In this document: in pieces, positions 7,796 to 11,551 of the stretch
Position numbering within the stretch: position 1 is the first letter of the stretch
How the letters are laid out: each line of letters starts with the position of its first letter
NCBI GenBank assembly: GCA_964517075.1
Contig: CAZFAT010000158.1
Span: 1-11,551 of the forward strand
DNA from: CAZFAT01 sp964517075
Lineage (GTDB): Bacteria; Acidobacteriota; Vicinamibacteria; Vicinamibacterales; SCN-69-37
Direction of reading: 5' to 3'
DNA: 11,551 nucleotides
Notes under the pieces: model-generated
Told to the model about the DNA's origin: nothing
The model's database searches: none
What the model saw: the letters and a program-made list of their open reading frames with translations, nothing else
Made by a program: the position numbers and the translations under genes

Positions 7796-7800
7796 TAAGC

Positions 7801-7877
7801 TGGTCGGGGCGACTGGATTCGAACCAGCGACCCCCTGCGCCCAAGGCAGGTGCGCTACCAGGCTGCGCTACGCCCCG
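7801..7877 (-). tRNA. tRNA-Pro (anticodon UGG)
   Basis: A 77-base cloverleaf on the minus strand. The acceptor stem is CGGGGCG (7871-7877) with CGCCCCG (7805-7811); the discriminator A is at 7804 and CCA is encoded at 7801-7803. The D arm contains AGCCTGGTAGC. The anticodon stem is CCTGC/GCAGG around loop CTTGGGC, with anticodon TGG complementary to 7841-7843. The T arm contains GGTTCGAATCC. C1-G72 with discriminator A is typical of bacterial proline tRNA. UGG reads CCA/CCG and, depending on modification, other Pro codons. No neighbouring tRNA is seen, so it is probably transcribed alone. Confidence 0.97.
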
Positions 7878-7977
7878 ACCCGGCGCCCATCGTATCAGCC
7901 CGCACGTCCGCTCAGCGCCCGGCCCGCCCCAAACCATCCGTGCCAAACTGTGCACCGCGGCGCCGACAGATCTCCGG

Positions 7978-7998
7978 GGACCTTCGGCCTAAAGGTCC
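7978..7998. promoter_or_regulatory. Perfect 7+7 dyad upstream of the PEP-CTERM gene
   Basis: GGACCTT (7978-7984) and AAGGTCC (7992-7998) form perfect inverted arms around CGGCCTA. The centre (7988) lies about 88 bp before the start predicted from the sigma-54 match at 8050-8064, a usual distance for a bacterial enhancer-binding protein site. The same bases could form an RNA hairpin if transcription starts further upstream. Which role applies cannot be told from sequence. Confidence 0.4.
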
Positions 7999-8049
7999 GC
8001 GCCGGGCAGACTTTGTAGGCCAGAAAGACCCAGATCAGGCCGAAAAACG

Positions 8050-8064
8050 TGGCATTACTGTTGC
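8050..8064 (+). promoter_or_regulatory. Sigma-54 (-24/-12) promoter match
   Basis: TGGCATTACTGTTGC matches the RpoN consensus TGGCAC-N5-TTGC, with invariant GG and GC at the required spacing. Predicted transcription would start near 8076, just before the ATG at 8078, giving an almost leaderless message. PEP-CTERM genes are known to depend on the PrsK/PrsR/RpoN system in some bacteria, which makes the match plausible. The missing leader argues for caution. Confidence 0.5.
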
Positions 8065-8077
8065 GTCAGTGCGGGGC

Positions 8078-8746
8078 ATGGCACGCCGTCTCTGCTCCCC
8101 AACCCGATCGCTCGGAGCCGTCGCCGCCGCGTTGCTGCTCGTGCTCGTGCTGCCGCTGCCAACTAGCGCCGGGCCGATCGTGCCAGCGGGCGCGACCTGG
8201 CAATACACCTTCTGCGACCCCACGGCCGACCCGACCTGGAACATCACCGTGGGGCTCGGCGGCTCTCCGTGCAGCTGGCTCGAGGGGCCCGCGCCCTTCA
8301 GCAACGTCGAGGGCGTCGACGAGTTCGGCTACCAGTACCGCAACGGCACCTACTGGCCCGAGACCTACACCGACCAGGAAGGTCCCTACGTCGACGACCT
8401 GTGGGTGCGCCTCGCGCTCGACCTCACCCACTACGACCTCAGCACCGTCTTCTGGCAGATGGCCGTCGACAACGGCTACAAGATGTACCTGAACGGCCTC
8501 CTGCTCGGCAGCGACAACCAGGAAGGCTACACCTACGCCTGGGAGTATTCCGGCACGTTCCCGAACGCCATCCCGGGCGTGAACATCCTGGCGCTCGCGC
8601 TCGAGGATCACGGCGTGCGAACCGCCTTCGACATGGAAATCACCGGGACGCCCGTGCCCGTGCCCGTCCCCGAACCGGGCACCATGGCGCTTGTCGGGCT
8701 GGGCGGCCTGGCCCTGGCGGCGCGGCGCCGGCGCAAACAACGCTGA
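8078..8746 (+). CDS. Secreted PEP-CTERM sorting-domain protein
   Basis: A 222-residue exported protein. The signal peptide covers about 1-31 (MARR start, hydrophobic SLGAVAAALLLVLVLPL, cleavage near TSAG). The mature domain is aromatic and acidic: WQYTFCDPTADPTW, a middle segment with YVDDLWVRLALDLTHYD, then VDNGYKMYLNGLLLGSDNQ and NILALALEDHG. This looks like a beta-sandwich, carbohydrate-binding style fold (inferred). The tail is a textbook PEP-CTERM signal: VPEPGTMALVGLGG, a short hydrophobic helix, then the basic end RRRRKQR. In the family an exosortase removes this tail and releases or anchors the protein at the surface, often alongside exopolysaccharide. No exosortase gene is in the window. 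ATG 8078 is chosen because the signal peptide begins there; the longer open frame runs back through the tRNA and is artefactual. GTG 8069 is an alternative start. Confidence 0.88.
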   Translation: MARRLCSPTRSLGAVAAALLLVLVLPLPTSAGPIVPAGATWQYTFCDPTADPTWNITVGLGGSPCSWLEGPAPFSNVEGVDEFGYQYRNGTYWPETYTDQEGPYVDDLWVRLALDLTHYDLSTVFWQMAVDNGYKMYLNGLLLGSDNQEGYTYAWEYSGTFPNAIPGVNILALALEDHGVRTAFDMEITGTPVPVPVPEPGTMALVGLGGLALAARRRRKQR

Positions 8747-8754
8747 CGCGCGTC

Positions 8755-8789
8755 CCCGTGGGACACGGGCGCCTCCCCGCCCGTGTCCC
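8755..8789 (+). terminator. Strong hairpin with a competing upstream stem after the PEP-CTERM gene
   Basis: GGGACACGGGCG (8760-8771) pairs perfectly over 12 bp with CGCCCGTGTCCC (8778-8789) around a 6-base loop, 13 bp after the stop codon. No T tract follows (TGCTCTG), so it is a terminator-like or mRNA-stabilising hairpin rather than a classical intrinsic terminator. CACGGG (8764-8769) can alternatively pair with CCCGTG at 8755-8760, forming a mutually exclusive 6-bp stem with a GGA loop. Confidence 0.55.
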
Positions 8790-8852
8790 TGCTCTGCGGG
8801 TCCGCCTCCACCTCGCCCCTGCGTTCGGATCCGCCGCCCCGCATATCCCGCA

Positions 8853-8858
8853 TATATT
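8853..8858 (+). promoter_or_regulatory. Possible -10 box TATATT before the PD40 protein gene
   Basis: TATATT stands out as an AT-rich hexamer in GC-rich surroundings, 11 bases before the chosen GTG start at 8870. It matches the -10 consensus at five of six positions. No convincing -35 box lies 16-18 bp upstream (TCCGCC at 8830). If it is used, the message would be nearly leaderless. Confidence 0.25.
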
Positions 8859-8869
8859 GTGATCTCGAC

Positions 8870-9823
8870 GTGCGCTCCTCACGCCGCAAACGCCGCGCGA
8901 CCGATCAGCCCCTCTGGCGGGGCGGCACACCCGACCGCCAGACCATCTACGCCTTCCTCGGCGGGCTCGGGCTGATCGTGGCTGGCAGTCTTGCGTGGGT
9001 CCTCCTCCGGACACCCATCCCGCAGGACGCGTCGCCCACCTGGTCGCCCGACGGCCAGTTCATCGTGTACGTCAGCGACGAGCCGGTCTCGGCCGATCTC
9101 GGTTTCATGCGTCCCGACGGTTCCGGACGGCAGTCGATCGAGATCCCCGGCCGCGAGGGCAACCCGGCGGTCTCGCCCGATGGCAAATCGATCGCGTTTG
9201 ATTCCGACCGCGACGGCAACCGCGACATCTACGTGGTCGGATGGGACGGCCGCACACCACGGCCGCTCACGACGCACACCGCGCGCGACTGGGGGGCCTC
9301 CTGGATGCCCGACGGCACCCACGTGGTGTTCGCATCCGATCGCGACACACGGGGCGGCGCCGACATCTATCGCGTGTCCGTGAACGGCGGGGCCGTCGAG
9401 CGGCTGACCCGTACCGGCAACAGCCGCTCTCCGCGCGTGTCGCCCGATGGCACCTCGCTCGCCTTCGAGAAGGCGGGGGACATCTACATCCTGTCGTTCG
9501 CAGGCGGCAGGACCCGGCGCCTCACCTACGCGCCACAGGACGGTTTGCGGCCCGCCTGGTCCAATGACGGTCGACGACTCGCCTTCGTCAGCCGGCGCAA
9601 CGGCCGGTCGGAAATCTTCACGGTGGACTTCGAAGGATCGAACGTGGGGCGCGCGGTCTCAATGGCCCTTGGCAGCGCCACCGATCCGCAATGGTCACCC
9701 GATGGCACCCACGTCGTCTTCGTGCACCTGCCGGAGGCCCACACCGCCCTGGCCGATAGTCCCGCTCACAGCATCTACACGGTCGAGCTGGCGACGGGAC
9801 GGTTGACGAGGCTCAGCCCGTAG
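8870..9823 (+). CDS. Membrane-anchored PD40/TolB-like beta-propeller protein
   Basis: A 317-residue protein with a basic N-terminus (RSSRRKRR), one transmembrane helix at about 28-47 (AFLGGLGLIVAGSLAWVLL) and a propeller that should lie outside the cytoplasm. About six repeats carry the PD40/TolB pattern: PTWSPDGQFIVYVSD, PAVSPDGKSIAFDSDRDG, SWMPDGTHVVFASDRDT, PRVSPDGTSLAFE, PAWSNDGRRLAFVSRRNG, PQWSPDGTHVVFVHLP. Each blade ends in a strand like DIYRVSVNGG. Such propellers usually mediate protein binding; true TolB is a soluble periplasmic Pal/TolA partner, and this anchored form is not TolB itself. No ATG precedes the membrane helix. GTG 8870 is the best start; the open frame extends to GTG 8783 inside the hairpin arm, which is less likely. 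The Shine-Dalgarno is weak. No enzymatic motif is seen. Confidence 0.8.
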   Translation: MRSSRRKRRATDQPLWRGGTPDRQTIYAFLGGLGLIVAGSLAWVLLRTPIPQDASPTWSPDGQFIVYVSDEPVSADLGFMRPDGSGRQSIEIPGREGNPAVSPDGKSIAFDSDRDGNRDIYVVGWDGRTPRPLTTHTARDWGASWMPDGTHVVFASDRDTRGGADIYRVSVNGGAVERLTRTGNSRSPRVSPDGTSLAFEKAGDIYILSFAGGRTRRLTYAPQDGLRPAWSNDGRRLAFVSRRNGRSEIFTVDFEGSNVGRAVSMALGSATDPQWSPDGTHVVFVHLPEAHTALADSPAHSIYTVELATGRLTRLSP

Positions 9824-9835
9824 GGACGACCGGGC

Positions 9836-9862
9836 CTGTGACGACGCGGCCCGCGGTCACAG
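9836..9862. terminator. Hairpin between convergent genes
   Basis: CTGTGAC (9836-9842) pairs with GTCACAG (9856-9862), and inside it CGCG pairs with CGCG around a GCC loop. It sits 12 bases after the PD40 gene stop and a few bases past the rdgB stop on the other strand, the right place for a shared bidirectional terminator. Neither side has a clear T tract. Confidence 0.5.
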
Positions 9863-9866
9863 CAAG

Positions 9867-10460
9867 TTAGACGTGGGAGGCATGGGTCTCGAGCCACCTG
9901 CGGAACTGCCGGAACGCCCGGCCGCGGTGGGCGACGGCGAGCTTGCGGCTGGTGTCCACCTGGGCCAGCGTTGCGCCGTAGAGGGGATAGAAGAAGATGG
10001 GGTCGTAGCCGAAGCCGCCGGTGCCAGCCGGGGCGGGCGCGATGTGGCCCTCGACCGCCGCCTGACACTCGAAGGCCGGGGTTGGGCCGGCTTCGATGAA
10101 CGCGAGCGCGCAGACGAACCGCGCGGTCCAGGGCCGCGGGTGCGGCGCGAGTTCCCGATACAGCCGCGCGAACTTCTCCGGATAGGTCGCGCCCGGGTAG
10201 CGGGCGCTTTCGACGCCAGGACGGCCACCCAGCGCGTCGATCGCCAGACCGGAGTCCTCCGCCACGGTCGGCAGCCCCGCGGCGTGCCAGTAGGTGAGTG
10301 CCTTGTCGCGTGCGTTCGCGGCAAACGTCAGCCCCGTTTCCTCGGGCTCGACGATGCCGGGGAGGTCGGCGAGCGTCACGAGCTCGAGCGGTAGGCCGTC
10401 GAGCACCTGGCGAATCTCCCGAATCTTGCCCGAATTGGTCGTCGCGACGAGCAGCCGCAT
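9867..10460 (-). CDS. rdgB: XTP/dITP pyrophosphatase (RdgB/HAM1 family)
   Basis: A 197-residue protein of normal family length. RdgB hydrolyses dITP, XTP and ITP to the monophosphate and pyrophosphate, cleaning deaminated purines from the cytoplasmic nucleotide pool. Motifs in order are TTNSGKIREI (substrate phosphate and Lys binding, near the N-terminus), LTFAANARDKA (metal-binding helix), EDSGLAIDALGGRPGVESAR (catalytic Asp and base specificity), GTGGFGYDPIFF, and the C-terminal KLAVAHRGRAFRQF. ATG at 10458-10460 starts exactly at the conserved beta strand MRLLVATTNS. It follows the phosphofructokinase gene by 38 bp and is probably in its operon; both enzymes handle pyrophosphate, though that may be chance. 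No key residue appears missing. Confidence 0.95.
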   Translation of the reverse strand: MRLLVATTNSGKIREIRQVLDGLPLELVTLADLPGIVEPEETGLTFAANARDKALTYWHAAGLPTVAEDSGLAIDALGGRPGVESARYPGATYPEKFARLYRELAPHPRPWTARFVCALAFIEAGPTPAFECQAAVEGHIAPAPAGTGGFGYDPIFFYPLYGATLAQVDTSRKLAVAHRGRAFRQFRRWLETHASHV

Positions 10461-10498
10461 CAGAGGTCCGCGGGCCGTAGCCCGGCGACGTCCCGGTG

Positions 10499-11551
10499 CT
10501 ACGTCCGGACGGTGTCGCGAAGCACCAGCGGCGGCGGCTCGTTCGCCACCAGCCCCTGAAACTCCTGGCGGAACGCTTCGGGCGACAGCTTGACGGTGCC
10601 GGCCAGGCGCGCGAGCTTGCGCGGGTCGGCGAGGTCGTCGCGCCTCATGCGAATCATGTACCGGCGTGCAATCGCGTAGCCGGTCGACGTGACGTCGGTC
10701 AGCCGCACGCGCGTACGTCCCGTGGCCGGGTCGATCATCTCCGCGAAGGGGATGGGCACGAAGTGGCCGCCCTGCATCGAGATCATGGCGTCCGTGCCGT
10801 TTTCGAGGAGGAACTTCGCCGCGCAGTAGCCCAGGTCGCGCGTGTACTCGATATCGAAGGGAATCGGGTCGGCGCAGCGCAGCTCGTAGCCGATGTTCTT
10901 GGACGCAATCGTCGTCGTCACGCCAAAGGACTTCAGCCGCTGCTGCACCTGCACCTTGAGGAGGTCGCCGATGTTGACCTCGGCCAGCCGGACGTGTCCG
11001 TGGGCGTCGCGCTCCACATCGTCGAGCCCGGCCAGATCCTCCGGCGCGAGATCGAGGACGACACCCTCGGCGATGATGGCCACGCCGTCGCGCCGGCCTT
11101 CGCTGAGGCGCTTGATGATAGACCCGGCCAGCGTGTCCACGAGCGTCCGCAGGCCGATGGGATGGGTGAACTCCTCGCCAATGAGCGTCACGGTCGCGCC
11201 GGCCGCCTTGCCGATGCCCAGCGCGAGGTGCCCGGCCTTGCGTCCCATGGCGACGACGAAGTACCAGCGCGAGGTCGTCGTGGCGTCCACCATCAGGCTC
11301 TCGACAATCGCCGCGCCGTAGTGACGGGCGGTCTGGTAGCCGAACGTGTCGACGTGCGGCGGCAGGTCGAGGTCGTTGTCGATGGTCTTCGGTACGTGCA
11401 CGACGCGAAGCGCTCCCTTCGCCTGGGCGGCCACGGTCATCGCCGAGAAGGCCGTGTCATCGCCGCCAATGGTGATGAGCTGCGACACGCCCAGCTTCTG
11501 CAGCGAGCTGACCACGTTGGCGACGTGGGCGGGACTCTTGGTCGGATTGGC
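10499..11551 (-). CDS. pfp: Pyrophosphate-dependent 6-phosphofructokinase (5' end outside window)
   Basis: The frame is open to the right edge, so about 50-70 N-terminal residues with the first glycine-rich loop are missing; the GTG at 11513-11515 is internal. The visible 350 residues begin ANPTKSPAHVANVV and carry the PFK core: IGGDDTA, then VPKTIDNDLD with the catalytic Asp, then VVAMGRKAGHLAL, and RDLGYCAAKFLLENG with ISMQGG further on. The Asp after GGD (GGDD, against GGDG in ATP enzymes) and the Lys in PKTIDND (Gly in E. coli PfkA) are the two residues known to mark pyrophosphate use. The enzyme would interconvert fructose 6-phosphate and fructose 1,6-bisphosphate reversibly with PPi/Pi in the cytoplasm, serving glycolysis and gluconeogenesis. 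rdgB follows 38 bp downstream. Confidence 0.92.
   Translation of the reverse strand, partial: ANPTKSPAHVANVVSSLQKLGVSQLITIGGDDTAFSAMTVAAQAKGALRVVHVPKTIDNDLDLPPHVDTFGYQTARHYGAAIVESLMVDATTTSRWYFVVAMGRKAGHLALGIGKAAGATVTLIGEEFTHPIGLRTLVDTLAGSIIKRLSEGRRDGVAIIAEGVVLDLAPEDLAGLDDVERDAHGHVRLAEVNIGDLLKVQVQQRLKSFGVTTTIASKNIGYELRCADPIPFDIEYTRDLGYCAAKFLLENGTDAMISMQGGHFVPIPFAEMIDPATGRTRVRLTDVTSTGYAIARRYMIRMRRDDLADPRKLARLAGTVKLSPEAFRQEFQGLVANEPPPLVLRDTVRT

Larger units (their letters stand above)
7587..7800. other. Non-coding stretch between the quinoprotein gene and tRNA-Pro
   Basis: I find no credible gene in these 214 bases. They hold a small interrupted palindrome just after the quinoprotein stop (ACCTCGGAGGT, 7604-7614, no T tract), short GAGCGAGC repeats, a GC-rich hairpin (7729-7748) and the hairpin flanking the tRNA 3' end. 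No promoter for the downstream + strand gene is evident here. Confidence 0.5.

Noticed and set aside
7671..7992. Open frames crossing the tRNA on both strands (containing GVAQPGSAPALGAGGRWF or DSNQRPPAPKAGALPG)
   Set aside because: These peptides are the well-known artefact of translating a tRNA gene and its complement. The cloverleaf is complete.
7960..8045. Possible c-di-GMP-I (GEMM) riboswitch, suggested by TTCGGCCTAA
   Set aside because: Only the short CGGCCTAA segment resembles the aptamer. The conserved CACGCA...GGGCAAACC half and GACGCAAAGCC are absent, and the predicted sigma-54 start would lie downstream of it.
11513..11515. GTG as start of the phosphofructokinase (minus strand)
   Set aside because: Conserved PFK sequence (ANPTKSPAHVANVV) continues in frame to the window edge, and the first glycine-rich loop is still missing.

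Overview
The window is GC-rich, densely coded bacterial DNA. It most resembles Acidobacteriota, perhaps a Vicinamibacteria-type soil lineage. The basis is the combination of a winged-helix/TolB-like/TPR regulator, a quinoprotein with Gly/Arg-rich insertions, a PEP-CTERM exported protein, a PD40 propeller protein and a PPi-type phosphofructokinase. This is inference from gene style; no marker gene in the window settles the phylum.

Left part (1-7586, all + strand): a tight five-gene run. It begins inside an acylating (CoA-dependent) aldehyde dehydrogenase of the sulfoacetaldehyde/succinate-semialdehyde type, of which only the C-terminal half, including the catalytic Cys, is visible. A thiamine-diphosphate enzyme of the acetolactate-synthase superfamily follows after 14 bp. 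Then comes a soluble regulator (winged helix + TolB/FlgO-like domain + TPRs) 10 bp later, an MFS transporter of the anion:cation symporter type 2 bp later, and, after 69 bp with its own good Shine-Dalgarno, a secreted PQQ-dependent dehydrogenase. Import, periplasmic oxidation, ThDP C-C chemistry and CoA-linked aldehyde chemistry look like one catabolic unit. The substrate cannot be read from sequence. The layout recalls sulfoacetate (sau) clusters, but the ThDP enzyme is not a clear Xsc.

Middle (7587-8869): a 491-bp non-coding stretch holds a tRNA-Pro(UGG) on the minus strand with encoded CCA, a hairpin just past its 3' end, and short GAGCGAGC repeats. It also holds a 21-bp dyad and a well-spaced sigma-54 (-24/-12) promoter match directly before a small secreted protein with a PEP-CTERM sorting tail. 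A strong hairpin with a competing upstream stem follows that gene.

Right part (8870-11551): a membrane-anchored PD40/TolB-like beta-propeller protein (+) converges across a hairpin on a minus-strand pair, pfp (PPi-dependent 6-phosphofructokinase, running off the window) and rdgB (XTP/dITP pyrophosphatase).

I see no CRISPR array, insertion sequence, rRNA or phage gene. The best leads are the ThDP/acylating-aldehyde-dehydrogenase operon and the sigma-54 plus dyad control region of the PEP-CTERM gene.
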